NCBI RefSeq assembly: GCF_027409185.1 | Contig: NC_084465.1 | Location: 33,645,864 to 33,709,863 of the forward strand | Direction of reading: 5' to 3' | DNA length: 64,000 bases | Origin: Cynocephalus volans | Taxonomy: Eukaryota > Chordata > Mammalia > Dermoptera > Cynocephalidae | Part shown: one piece after another, positions 57,901-63,906 of the stretch | Layout of the letters: every line of letters begins with the position of its first letter | Numbering within the stretch: position 1 is the first letter of the stretch | The notes under the pieces: generated by a model | The model's database searches: none | Seen by the model: only the letters and a program-made list of their open reading frames with translations | Told to the model about the DNA's origin: nothing | Translations under genes and position numbers: made by a program

Positions 57901-59047
57901 AGTAGTGCATGTGAGTAACCTAAATGATAAGACAAGAATCAACTAATAGACAATAAGGAAATAAAGAACTTAAAATTAATATTTTAAAATGTTTTGAGAA
58001 TAAAATAATATAATTCTGTCATTACAACTTAAGCATTATATATATTTTATTGTCCTTAATCACAAAAGCATAGTCTCTAAGGAACAGACACCAATAACAT
58101 GTTTCCAGGCTCAGTTTTGTATTTACTCCTTATGTGAGCTGGATCAAGTAATCTAGTATCTTTGGGTCTTGCATTAAAAAGTGCAGGTACTAATATTTGC
58201 CTTATCTGTATTATTTTGAGGAACACATCTTGTAAATTGCTCTACATTCTAGAAATACATCATACAATTACAAGTTTCAGAACTAGTCTATATGCATTTG
58301 ATAAAGGGGCATATTCAATTATTGGATAAGACAGACTACATATGATTTTTTACAGATATAGATTTAAATACAAGCAAGAATTTTTCCCTAATCTTGTTTG
58401 ATCCTATTTACTTCATTAAATATGTTACTTGATGATGCTAGATATTATGTTCACATTGTTTTCTTTTCATTAGTGGGAGAACATACTCTTAATAATTAAA
58501 TATGTCTAACGAGTGCATTGAAGAGAAACTTGCTAAGTTTTAGTCAATAATTCTAGGTTCAGTATTTTGCTGTATATATAGTCTTTCTATAACAGTATAA
58601 TTTAGCAAAAACATATAGATGTCATTACTTAGTAAGATGGAAAAATTGATGAATTCCTATTTTCCTTTAAAATAAATTCAATAAAAAATTTAAAAAACAA
58701 GTACTATAATTGAGGACAGATAATTTATATATAACACTAATGAATATAGTGACCTACAGATTCATTATTCATTTTCACATATCAGAGTTTAAGTGCTTAA
58801 ATTGAAATGCAATGTTAAATAGGTTTCAAGTCAGAATACAAAATTGATGCTGCACTGAAGAAAAAATATACAAGTAGGGCCGGCCCTGTGGCTCACTCGG
58901 GAGAGTGTGACGCTGGTAGCGCTGAGACCGCAGGTTTGGATCCTATATAGAGATGGCCAGTGCACTCACTGGCTGAGAGTGGTGCAGACCACGCCGTGCC
59001 CCGTGCCGAGGGTTGCGATCCCCTTAGCGGTCAGGGGGAAAAAAAAA

Positions 59048-59078
<31 letters not shown>

Positions 59079-62000
59079 ATATATATATATATTATATATA
59101 TATTTATTTATATATATATATAATATATATATACACACACACACACACACAACTAATTCAAGGGATGAAAATAACAAAGAGGAAACATATCTTAAAGAGA
59201 TTGATGTTTATGTTCTGGATTATGAATATTCACTTTTATGCAGTAAAAGTGCAAGATGTTATATTTGCCTATCTTTTGACTTACTGTTAAGATTTACATT
59301 TTTCATTGTTAATTTAAATAATACTTTAAAGTTTAATGAAAGCAAATTATAAAAATTCTTATGATCAATTGAATGAAATTCAGTTCATTTCAATTCAAAC
59401 TCATATACTTAATGGAATTAAACTTTCCTTTTTTCCTGGCACTTAAAGCAGACATCTGTATTATACATGCTGCAGGTAACCTGCTCTAAGAAACATCTGG
59501 CCAATAAACTAATTAGCATAAAACACATTAACAAACGAAATGCATTTCCACAGAAAATTTTCTAGTGTTTTACATCTTGTCATACAATACCTATACATAC
59601 TATGCATATTAATGCCCATTATTTAACTTAGAAAGTTGTATAACAGCAAGCACAGAGTAAAATGTGTTTTGTTGGTTCACACTGCCCTCTTTAGGCAACA
59701 CTAAGGTAATCAAAAAAAGACACTTTAAAAATTAAAACTTTTTTTTTAACTTTACATTAGTTCTCAAAACTTAGCAACAGAATTTTTCTTTTTAAATCTC
59801 CCCAAGCTGATGTGGATGTGCAAATTATCTAATTCCTTTCTATGGGGTGCGATCAGAGAAAGGTGCTTATATTATGGTACTATCAGATTTTGTAATTCAT
59901 TTTATAATTCAATAGAATTAGTTTGCAACTTTTTTAGAATGAAAGTATGAAAATTAAAATCATCTAAATGTAGCACACTCCAATAATATCATTTAAAAAG
60001 CAATACACTAAATATGTATTATGCACATATAATTGCTCCCACACATAATAGGCACCCTGTAGAATATGAAATATTGACAATAAATAAAAATTGTTTTATC
60101 TATTTTAAAAATAAAGGACCAAAACATGTTAAATGTTCATTTAAAGTAATGAATAAAATCTTACTTTAAAAAAACTGTAAATTGATATGATGAATGTTTT
60201 GATTAAAAAAAGAGAGGACGAGCCATTTTACCAAATTTCTATCTTTTCATGATTTTCTATTTTACTTTTAGAGCAAGAAAATCACCATGCCTCAACAATC
60301 TATCCTTTTCATCCATAACTAACCTGCCTCTGAAACGTTGAACACTTCTGAATGCCCGCTAGTAACAGACGGTGTTGAGGTTCGTGGGGATCCAGGAGTT
60401 ATTTCTGAGTCACCTGCTTCCAGGACCCCATCAACATCTCTTTCATTAACGTCTGGAAAACTGAAATCTGTGGACGTCTCGTTATCATTAAGGCTATCTG
60501 AGGTACCTTGCCCTGATCCACTCTCTTCGTCACTTGTCAGAACTGCCCATGCCTTAGATTCTGAGGTGGGAGGAAGCAGGGCACTACCAGTCTGAATGTC
60601 ATTTTCCTCTTTTCCATCACTGTGCTTTTGGGGTAGTGCATTTATTGGTGGTAATTTATCAGTCAAACTGTCCATATAAGTTTGACTGTCTGAGGTTACA
60701 CCTGTCACTTTATTTCCTTCTTCAGAATTCTCAGACAGTGAATATGAGATTGGGTTATCCTGATCCACAAGACTGTTTTCCTGGATGTCTGAATCATTCA
60801 TTACCTTTTCCTGTGATTCTCTATAGAATGAGCATGACATACACTTATTTATTGGAAAGCCATCACTACCTCTGTTATCATAATCGTCATCATCATAAAT
60901 ATCATCACCATCTTCACCACCACCCACTAAATCAGCATCAGATCTGGCACTATGAGTCAGCTTAGAAGGTGCTTCAGAGGGAAACAGAAACTTGGTTGTG
61001 GTTACAGAACCATCTTTGCTAGGAGAAACAGCCATAGTGGAAACATAACTATTTCCTAAAGGAACAGAATGACCAGTAGACACAAGTGTATCAGAAACAA
61101 CTGTTGGAATACCAGCAAGTACCTCATCTGCAACAGAACTTTTGGTGGAGGTGAAAATTTCATCTAAATATATAAACTTATTTATAAGTGTATTCAGTGG
61201 TTCATCAATCGATAAAACAGGAGTAGCAAATGCATGCCTTCCTTTTGTGGGGAAGGCCTGGTTAATCTCCAAATTGGCAGTTTGGAACAACTCGTCATTA
61301 CTGTACAAAGAAGGTGCCACTTGCTGGGAACTTTCACTTTTAAGCAAAAGTGGTTCAAAATATTTCTCACTTGTATAAGACATGATTAAACCTTGAAGTG
61401 AAGCAGAGTGCATATTAGAAGTAGGCGATTCATCAAAAACTGGTACAGATGTAGGGTGCAGCATGTTTTCACTTGAAGCAGAATTTGATGTCATGAGATG
61501 CAATACTGTAGAACTAATTTTATCAACCTCGGGGGTTTCAACCAATATTGGATCACTAGGCACAGCTGGAAGAGCAGTTTTAAGCAAGATGTCAACATCA
61601 GAAGCCTGAAAGGAAGGTTGCAGCAATACTTCAGTATTAAAAGAAGCTGAGGCCTCATAAAATAAGAGCTGAGTTGAAGGAGATAAAATTTCACTAGCAG
61701 CAGGGTCAGAGGATGCTGGCTCTGAGTTTGCACTAAGCACAGGTTTAAGTGAAGTGTCACCAAATGCTTGAGATACAGTATATACTGGATGAACCAAAAA
61801 GTTATTTTCTGTAACTTGACTAATATCATGATCAATAACCTTAGTGATGGTATAAGCAAGAGACCCTGGAAACATGCCCTTTGTGCTAGAAATGGAAACA
61901 GAGGCTTCTGGCAAAGATGCATTCAACTTATTTATGTTATCATACATGTTGGGCATGACTGTGCTTTCAGAATGATAAACTATCTCACTGAAAGAAATTT

Positions 62001-63906
62001 GCAGTTCAGTCTCATTTCCATATATTATTTCACTTTTAGAAAGCGACTTATTATCATCACTGAACACAGATGTTGTGTATGTAAATTCAGCTACAGAAAC
62101 AGGTGAAGAAATGTTAAGGGCTGTCAGCCCATCTGTGTCAGGTACAAGAAACTCACTATCAGAGGAGGTTCCAGACCACTCCCCATCACCCGAGAGGGCA
62201 CGAGTAGGCTGCAGTAATGATGCAGTTGGGGTTATTAATGAAGACTTAGGCATGAAGATATGGCTGGGGCTGCTAAATATAGAACTCTGATATGATACAT
62301 CAACGGAATCATACACAGGGATTGCAGAACTGTAAGAAACAGTGAAAATGTGTTGGGAGCCCTCATTATTAGACAGGGCATGAGAAGATTCAGGCCCTGA
62401 AGAACGTGCATGCATCGCAACATCACTGCTGGATGGCTCAACTTGAGAAAACATAAGCGTTTTATAAAGGACACCAGATTCACTACCAAATTCCAATGTC
62501 TCTGAAGTAGCATGAGTAGTGGGCTGATGGGACACCACATCAGGATATTGAGCAAGGCTGGGTTCTAATAGCAAATCACTGCCAGCCACTGGCAGAGAAG
62601 CATGCGGGGACACCTTATCACTGTCAGCAGCTGAAGTAACTTGCAGAAGGATTTGAGAAACTGTATGCAGATGGCGAAACAATTCACTACTGGAGGAAGC
62701 AGAGGAAAATGGAAGCAAAGGTGCACCATCATAGGAAGACAGGATGGATTCAAATGACACACCGACACTGGGAAATACAGGCGCAGCATGCAAGGCCGAA
62801 TCACTACTTGAAGCAGCAGGGGTAGTGTTGAGGATCTGATTGTCAAGCAACAAAGGGGTGACTAGAGGAAAGACTTCACTACTGTAGGAAGGTTGAAGAG
62901 GTGTCTCACCATTGTATACCGGTTGGGTTGTCAGCGAGTGTACCATGTTGACAGTAGGGACCAAATCATGTTGTCCAGAGGATGGAGTAAAAGCGTGAGG
63001 TGTTACCTCTGTTGGGAAGTAAGCAAAGGTAGAATAATGTGGCATTTCCATATCTGTGACTGAGGGACCCTGTGACACAACTGGACCTGGAGAAAAGGAT
63101 TCGGTTGTCTTAAATTCATCAATATGCATCTCAGTGTAATTAGTTTGGAGAAAGCTGTCTCTCCCTGATCCAGCATCGGGCTGTGTTGTCACATCTGTAG
63201 AGGTAGGAAGCCACACATTTCCATCAACAGAAGGATCCTTTAGAGATTCTTCTGAACCCGATGAGGCTGAATCTTCTGAAGCATTTTTCATAGATTCTCG
63301 TATAAGGACATCATATGTGATTGCCTCTGTGTTTTCTGAAGAAAATATATACCCATGAGACATGTTCTCAAAGATGAGTGGCATAGCAGAAGTTGCAGGA
63401 CTGGAACCTGAAGAGTCATCAGCTCCAGTATCGATCTTGAAACTGCTCAATAAACTCTCTTCCTCACTGATATCAGTAGATACCTCTGGATATTCTGTTA
63501 TAGAAACTGTGTTTACAGATCCTGCAGTCCCAGACAAGTTCATCTGTGGGAATCTAAGAACCGTTTTAGAGCCATCATTTAAAGAGGCTGAAGTAGCTTG
63601 CACAGTGTGAGGTGGCAGTTCAGTCACAGACTGAGAAGTCAAGGAAATATCTTTTTCTGTGGCCAGTTCACTGAATGGTTGGGAAGTGGAATGTAAGAAT
63701 GCATTGGGAACATCACCCTTTCCAGAAAATTCACTTCCTCTCATTGGGGATCGGTTAGTCTTGGCCTCATTGTATTTAGTCCCTATGTGGTTGTAGTGTG
63801 TTGTGGTGGAAATCTGGGGTTCCTTTCTCCTTATTTGGTTTGTGGTACTGTCTCTTCCAGGATTCACAATAGCGTCTTCTTCAATATCTTTTTCCTCTTC
63901 TTCCTC
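17852..63906 (-). CDS. PTPRZ1: PTPRZ1, receptor-type tyrosine-protein phosphatase zeta (19 C-terminal exons)
   Basis: Neural and glial receptor phosphatase (RPTP beta/zeta, phosphacan). Its family binds pleiotrophin, midkine and contactin outside the cell and dephosphorylates signalling proteins inside. Nineteen exons in the window join to 5688 nt, 1895 residues plus stop, with no frame break. All introns are GT-AG. In order they encode the Ser/Thr-rich chondroitin-sulfate region (giant exon), a transmembrane helix, a juxtamembrane part with a 7-residue microexon, D1 with [20 protein letters not shown] and [10 protein letters not shown], then D2 with WPN and VHDEHGG in place of the catalytic motifs, and a tail ending ESLV, a PDZ ligand. 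The carbonic-anhydrase-like and FN3 domains lie beyond the window. The number of exons fits the giant exon being 12 of 30. Identification rests on remembered protein similarity over the whole length. Confidence 0.97.
17993..19571 (-). other. PTPRZ1 intron (last)
   Basis: 1.58 kb. No repeat or RNA gene that I can name. Small open frames on both strands look like chance. Confidence 0.7.
19572..19707 (-). CDS. PTPRZ1: PTPRZ1 D2 exon after the dead catalytic loop
   Basis: 136-bp exon: [20 protein letters not shown] then [19 protein letters not shown]. Acceptor GCTACAAG, donor GACATT|GTAAGT. Confidence 0.95.
20482..20624 (-). CDS. PTPRZ1: PTPRZ1 D2 exon with degenerate WPD loop
   Basis: 143-bp exon: [37 protein letters not shown]. 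The WPD position reads WPN and the Cys position of the catalytic loop reads Asp (VHDE), so D2 should be inactive, as known for this family. Acceptor TCTTTTAG, donor GATGA|GTAAGT. Confidence 0.96.
20625..22498 (-). other. PTPRZ1 D2 intron with L1 and MIR-like fragments
   Basis: 1.87 kb. It holds an L1 ORF2 piece (21225-21560) and a weak MIR-like piece near 22030-22160. The rest is AT-rich and unrecognised. Confidence 0.6.
21225..21560 (+). mobile_element. LINE1 ORF2 fragment
   Basis: Diverged sense L1: 'gagaacctaaattttacatg', 'ttgttttggcagagaaatga', 'accaatggaataaaataaag', 'aatgatgctgggataatggt'. It is antisense to PTPRZ1. Confidence 0.75.
22499..22645 (-). CDS. PTPRZ1: PTPRZ1 D2 exon
   Basis: 147-bp exon: [20 protein letters not shown] then [17 protein letters not shown] and DFILEATQ. 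Acceptor TTATTCCTCCAG, donor ACACAG|GTATGG. Confidence 0.95.
23145..23273 (-). CDS. PTPRZ1: PTPRZ1 D2 exon with FWRMIWD
   Basis: 129-bp exon: [41 protein letters not shown]. Acceptor TTTGGTTTTGTAG, donor AACATG|GTAAGT. Confidence 0.95.
23390..23570 (+). mobile_element. MIR SINE
   Basis: Diverged MIR in the intron: 'ctactgggcacttcctctat', 'tagtactatgagataggaac', 'tttttcaggtgattacactg', 'gtgttttgcccaagtttacc'. Confidence 0.7.
24631..24704 (-). CDS. PTPRZ1: PTPRZ1 D2 exon
   Basis: 74-bp exon: [20 protein letters not shown] then ASYIM. Acceptor GTGTTTCAG, donor ATCATG|GTAAGC. Confidence 0.94.
25006..25099 (-). CDS. PTPRZ1: PTPRZ1 exon at the start of D2
   Basis: 94-bp exon: [20 protein letters not shown] then [11 protein letters not shown]. 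Acceptor TGCTCAG, donor CCCTG|GTAAGT. The upstream intron carries a UG repeat about 58-105 nt before this acceptor (see findings). Confidence 0.94.
25157..25204. repeat. (CA)24 microsatellite; UG repeat in the PTPRZ1 pre-mRNA
   Basis: 24 uninterrupted CA units on the plus strand. In PTPRZ1 RNA this is a UG repeat 58-105 nt upstream of the acceptor at 25100. Confidence 0.97.
25439..25489. repeat. (GT)n microsatellite; AC repeat in the PTPRZ1 pre-mRNA
   Basis: About 25 units with one C interruption near 25481. In PTPRZ1 RNA it is an AC repeat, located upstream of the UG repeat and complementary to it. Confidence 0.97.
25490..28440 (-). mobile_element. Long old LINE1/HAL1-like tract, sense to PTPRZ1
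   Basis: Strongly diverged minus-strand LINE sequence. Clues are the reverse-complement ORF2 modules 'gctttgttgcaatgaatatc', 'ttttgctttgcatttcctta', 'ccatggaaatt'-like pieces, 'ctatatagacagtcatatca' and 'tgaatatcttgat'-like runs. From about 28085 comes an L1 3' UTR module with 'gctaattaacacatacatta', 'gtggtgagaagacttaaaat', 'tggtcaccatgttgtacaat'. There may be two elements end to end. Confidence 0.65.
28791..28959 (-). mobile_element. Dimeric tRNA-Ile-derived SINE (CYN-like) with target-site duplication
   Basis: Minus-strand SINE with a poly-A tail (T run at 28788-28800). On the minus strand two tRNA-like units follow each other: 'gggctggcctgtggctcact' and 'ggatggccggttagctcact', each with B-box-like 'ggttcggatccc' or 'gggttaagatcc'. 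It is bounded by a direct repeat, 'gaatactaattcttt' at 28776 and 'gaacactaattcttt' at 28960. The composition resembles the dimeric CYN SINE that I recall from colugos. Confidence 0.75.
28976..30080 (+). mobile_element. LINE2-like tract
   Basis: Diverged L2 in the sense orientation. Clearest at 29570-29960: 'ttccaaatccaattctccag', 'cacctcccaagtatctcaaa', 'atatcaccacctcccagctg', 'gcctaagccagattctgagt', 'tgtccaatcaatcacccagt'. The boundaries are approximate. Confidence 0.6.
30085..30915 (-). other. PTPRZ1 intron between D1-D2 linker and D2, unrecognised part
   Basis: No gene, RNA or named repeat seen here. Confidence 0.55.
31016..31162 (-). CDS. PTPRZ1: PTPRZ1 exon at the end of D1 and the D1-D2 linker
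   Basis: 147-bp exon: [20 protein letters not shown] then [15 protein letters not shown]. It holds the last helix of D1 and the linker. Acceptor TTGTTTTTCCAG, donor TTTCAG|GTGAGT. Confidence 0.95.
32043..32455 (+). mobile_element. MSTA/MLT1-type ERVL-MaLR LTR
   Basis: Order 'tatgggttgaattgccaccc', 'taagactgtgactttttctg', 'acacaggcacagactcaaag', 'gaaggcaaagactggaggta', 'ttgttttgagacttctagac', 'actctgagacaacaataggg'. Antisense to PTPRZ1 and about 55 bp from the catalytic-loop exon at 32512. Confidence 0.75.
32512..32647 (-). CDS. PTPRZ1: PTPRZ1 D1 exon with rest of the catalytic loop
   Basis: 136-bp exon encoding [20 protein letters not shown] and the Q-loop [12 protein letters not shown]. 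With the previous exon it gives [10 protein letters not shown], the intact active site of D1. Acceptor TTTTCCTCAG, donor CTGAG|GTATGA. Confidence 0.96.
34360..34523 (-). CDS. PTPRZ1: PTPRZ1 D1 exon with WPD loop and start of the catalytic loop
   Basis: 164-bp exon encoding the WPD loop ([16 protein letters not shown]) with the general-acid Asp, and the first part of the catalytic loop, VVVHC, where the nucleophilic Cys codon sits just before the donor TGCAG|GTGAGT. Acceptor ACTCTTCCAG. Confidence 0.96.
34648..35130 (+). mobile_element. LTR-like interspersed repeat, family not named
   Basis: Contains 'atggttaatttcgtgtccac', 'atatggctgggcctcatcca', 'agtcaatccttaaaaatata' and the end 'gtttctctggagaaccctga'. 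This order is common in mammalian genomes and looks like an ERVL-class LTR. I cannot give the exact family. Confidence 0.55.
35480..35614 (-). CDS. PTPRZ1: PTPRZ1 D1 exon with CDQYWP
   Basis: 135-bp exon encoding [20 protein letters not shown] and [13 protein letters not shown]. Acceptor TCTATTGCAG, donor AAAAAG|GTGAAT. It forms the central sheet of D1. Confidence 0.95.
35770..35900 (+). mobile_element. MIR-like SINE fragment
   Basis: 'agaactgaaagagactggtg', 'ctctttagatgaggaaagtg', 'gttgagtcactacagagcca'. Confidence 0.5.
36170..36304 (-). CDS. PTPRZ1: PTPRZ1 D1 exon with AAQGP and FWRMIWE
   Basis: 135-bp exon encoding [30 protein letters not shown] and [13 protein letters not shown], all standard PTP core motifs. 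Acceptor GTTTCTTCAG, donor GGAAGG|GTATAT. Confidence 0.96.
36735..36945 (+). mobile_element. MIR SINE
   Basis: 'gatgctttacaagtattaac', 'gagatgaggaaactgaagct', 'gactttcccaggttctacag', 'gattcaaagcagttctaact'. Confidence 0.75.
37653..37735 (-). CDS. PTPRZ1: PTPRZ1 D1 exon with DYINANYV
   Basis: 83-bp exon: [20 protein letters not shown] then YINANYVD, the conserved substrate-recognition region of PTP domains. Acceptor ATTACAG, donor GTTGAT|GTAAGC. Confidence 0.95.
38507..38917 (+). mobile_element. ERVL-MaLR (MST/THE1-type) solitary LTR
   Basis: Same family as 10215-10627: 'cttaatccccactgtacact', 'ccctggactttggacttccc', 'gtaagcaataaatttcattt', 'gcaacagaaatggactaata'. Contains a short tandem 'catttcattt' repeat near its end. 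Confidence 0.78.
39150..39310 (+). mobile_element. MIR SINE 3' half
   Basis: 'ttcttcatctctacaatagg', 'aaattaaataatgcatttac', 'agtgccaggcatagtaaatg'. Confidence 0.65.
39873..39929. repeat. (GA)n microsatellite
   Basis: About 28 GA units in a PTPRZ1 intron, inside a purine-rich stretch of about 600 bp. In PTPRZ1 RNA it is a CU-rich tract, about 500 nt after it comes no exon. The reverse-strand 194-codon frame across it is an artefact of the repeat. Confidence 0.95.
40428..40524 (-). CDS. PTPRZ1: PTPRZ1 exon, start of phosphatase domain D1
   Basis: 97-bp exon encoding [20 protein letters not shown] then [12 protein letters not shown]. The KNRYINI motif is the conserved entry to the PTP fold. 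Acceptor ATTTTTTACAG, donor TGCCT|GTAAGT. The intron to the microexon is only 167 bp. Confidence 0.95.
40692..40712 (-). CDS. PTPRZ1: PTPRZ1 21-nt microexon (TLKEFYQ)
   Basis: A 21-bp exon, phase 0 on both sides. The acceptor is CATTCCCTCATTAG and the donor TACCAG|GTAAGG. It encodes TLKEFYQ between EEFE and EVQSCTVD, matching the 7-residue insert that I recall in the human canonical protein. Skipping it keeps the frame. It is too short for ORF-based detection and was found from the protein order and splice sites. Confidence 0.9.
40713..43289 (-). other. PTPRZ1 intron upstream of the microexon
   Basis: 2.58 kb, very AT-rich between 41.0 and 42.2 kb. A MIR fragment lies at about 42430-42640. 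The remainder is not recognised; it could hold conserved noncoding DNA that regulates the microexon, but this cannot be seen from one sequence. Confidence 0.55.
42430..42640 (+). mobile_element. MIR SINE
   Basis: 'cagacctgggtttgaatctc', 'agctctgctatttctcagtt', 'attaacttctatggggtttg', 'gagttgggtgaaggatggat'. Confidence 0.7.
43290..43375 (-). CDS. PTPRZ1: PTPRZ1 juxtamembrane exon 2
   Basis: 86-bp exon encoding [20 protein letters not shown] and SSGFTEEFE. Acceptor TTATTCACTTAG, donor TTTGAG|GTATGA. It ends in phase 0, immediately before the microexon. Confidence 0.95.
43480..44065 (+). mobile_element. Tigger1-type DNA transposon, 5' end with dead transposase start
   Basis: Starts with the pogo/Tigger end 'cagtagtccccccttatcca'. 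It holds the transposase start ATGGCTCCAAAG... at 43784 ([17 protein letters not shown]), which soon meets a TAA in frame, then 'ggttgctaagatctacggaa' and 'ttgtgaaattgtgaggaagg'. Truncated and non-functional. Confidence 0.85.
45484..45570. repeat. AT-rich low-complexity (AAATATAT)n
   Basis: Imperfect tandem of 'aaatatataaatat' units in a PTPRZ1 intron. Confidence 0.85.
46529..46620 (-). CDS. PTPRZ1: PTPRZ1 juxtamembrane exon 1
   Basis: 92-bp exon directly after the membrane span: [20 protein letters not shown] then [10 protein letters not shown]. Acceptor TTTCTTTGCAG, donor TTTCAG|GTAATA. It carries the Pro-rich cytoplasmic start. Confidence 0.95.
47690..48175 (+). mobile_element. LINE2 3' end
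   Basis: Near-classic L2 order: 'atggcttcccactgcaatta', 'tttgctgttccctctgccca', 'ggcccaaatgccacttcctc', 'tttgctttgtggcacttatc', 'tgtaagccccacaaggcaaa', 'ttgttcaatgaataaa'. Confidence 0.85.
49195..49640 (+). mobile_element. LINE2 3' fragment
   Basis: 'cttctgctgactaaaatgcc', 'tcctccttcaagacagctca', and at the end 'agtgccaggattacaatagg'. Confidence 0.5.
49794..49818. repeat. (GGAT)n short tandem repeat
   Basis: Five to six GGAT units in a PTPRZ1 intron. Confidence 0.9.
50905..51045 (+). mobile_element. MIR-like SINE fragment
   Basis: 'agatgatctagcaaacccac', 'aaacagaggcaactaatttc', 'gtgacatgcccaaggccaga'. Confidence 0.55.
51180..52040 (+). mobile_element. LINE1 fragment with inverted 5' part (twin-priming structure)
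   Basis: From 51180 to about 51557 the sequence is antisense L1 ORF2 ('ctcaattctattccattgat', 'caccat/aatttgttgaaaga' region). From about 51558 to 51960 it is sense ORF2 downstream of that ('acttcatcaaaattaaaaat', 'caacccacagaatgggagaa'), then an L1 3' end 'ttgaattgtacactttaaac ... ctcaataaagctg'. The motif 'aaattcttagaagaaaat' occurs at both inversion ends. Confidence 0.85.
52737..53060 (-). mobile_element. Tigger-family MITE (TcMar) with terminal inverted repeats
   Basis: Begins 'cagtcgtcccttggtatctg' and ends 'gatacagagagcagattgta', with 'tggttgaatccaaggatgca' inside. This is a non-autonomous pogo-like element of the Tigger type. Confidence 0.8.
53600..54005 (+). mobile_element. LINE2 3' end
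   Basis: 'ctgttcccctgcctggaatg', 'cctatgcagctcataccct', 'tttcctgaaaacagtgactc', then 'ttaggtacatgggaaataaa'. Confidence 0.7.
54964..55108 (-). CDS. PTPRZ1: PTPRZ1 transmembrane exon
   Basis: 145-bp exon. The acceptor is TTCTCCGACTACAG and the donor TGGAG|GTAAGT. It encodes a short Ser-rich stalk ([20 protein letters not shown]), then a hydrophobic helix [20 protein letters not shown] followed by GILIYW. This is the only membrane span of the receptor. Confidence 0.96.
56224..56640 (+). mobile_element. Tigger-type DNA transposon (MITE), interrupted
   Basis: Starts 'acagagacagtccccgactt', has 'ttttgcccaactacaggcta', 'gtttaagataggctagacta' and ends 'gtaagcagaggagcatctgt'. A mariner MITE sits inside at 56468-56554. 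Confidence 0.8.
56468..56554. mobile_element. Short mariner-type MITE nested in the Tigger element
   Basis: About 85-bp palindrome. The inverted ends are 'ggtcttcaaaaagttcatga' and 'ttccatgaactttttgaagt'. TA lies on both sides, the usual TcMar target duplication. Confidence 0.75.
57235..57425 (+). mobile_element. MER5A (hAT-Charlie MITE)
   Basis: 'agctgcatctgcatcacctg', 'gaatcagaaactacgggtaa', 'agcaatctgtgttttgacaa', 'caggtggttctgatccacat', 'tttgagaaccaatga'. Confidence 0.8.
57485..57665. repeat. (TATG/TATA)n low-complexity stretch
   Basis: Imperfect tandem of TATGTA, TATATA and ACATGCAC units. An open frame over it on the reverse strand is an artefact. Confidence 0.75.
58080..58260 (+). 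mobile_element. MIR SINE fragment
   Basis: Diverged: 'tgtgagctggatcaagtaat', 'gtatctttgggtcttgcatt', 'gtgcaggtactaatatttgc', 'ttttgaggaacacatcttgt'. Confidence 0.5.
58877..59050 (+). mobile_element. Dimeric tRNA-Ile-derived SINE (CYN-like)
   Basis: Two tRNA-like units in tandem: first 'gggccggccctgtggctcac' with B box 'ggtttggatcctatatagag', second 'gatggccagtgcactcactg' with B box 'gggttgcgatccccttagcg'. An A tail follows and then a TA/CA microsatellite. Antisense to PTPRZ1. It is not a functional tRNA gene. Confidence 0.75.
59049..59152. repeat. (TA)n(CA)n compound microsatellite
   Basis: It grows out of the A tail of the SINE. Two open frames on the plus strand that cross it are artefacts. 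Confidence 0.95.
60324..63906 (-). CDS. PTPRZ1: PTPRZ1 giant exon (exon 12 type), extracellular chondroitin-sulfate region
   Basis: A single 3583-bp exon with an open frame of 1194 codons plus one base. The acceptor is TTTTCTTTTCAAAG|GAGGAAG; the donor is GAGGCAG|GTTAGT. It encodes a Ser/Thr-rich, low-Cys ectodomain with repeated motifs such as [20 protein letters not shown], many N-glycosylation sequons (for example NLSG, NYTE, NETE), an acidic block [19 protein letters not shown], and several Ser-Gly sites in acidic surroundings ([28 protein letters not shown]) typical of chondroitin-sulfate attachment. In the family this exon is skipped in the short receptor form and kept in the long receptor and in secreted phosphacan. 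An ORF caller would begin it at a GTG near 63867, but translation really enters from the upstream exon in phase 0. Confidence 0.97.

Larger units (their letters stand above)
55109..60323 (-). other. PTPRZ1 intron between the giant exon and the transmembrane exon
   Basis: 5.2 kb. It holds a Tigger element with a nested mariner MITE (56220-56640), a MER5A (57235-57425), a MIR (58080-58260), a CYN-like SINE (58877-59050) and AT/AC microsatellites. The first codons of this intron give an in-frame stop after the giant exon (see findings). Other parts, for example 59.2-60.3 kb, are AT-rich and unrecognised. Confidence 0.65.

Noticed and set aside
58877..59034. tRNA genes
   Set aside because: The tRNA-like units lack intact cloverleaf stems, are tandem, and have an A tail. 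They are SINEs.
60319..63867. A 1182-codon minus-strand ORF read as a complete protein starting at 63867
   Set aside because: The apparent start is an internal GTG. The frame continues upstream to a good splice acceptor at 63907, and the product matches the middle of PTPRZ1. It is one exon.
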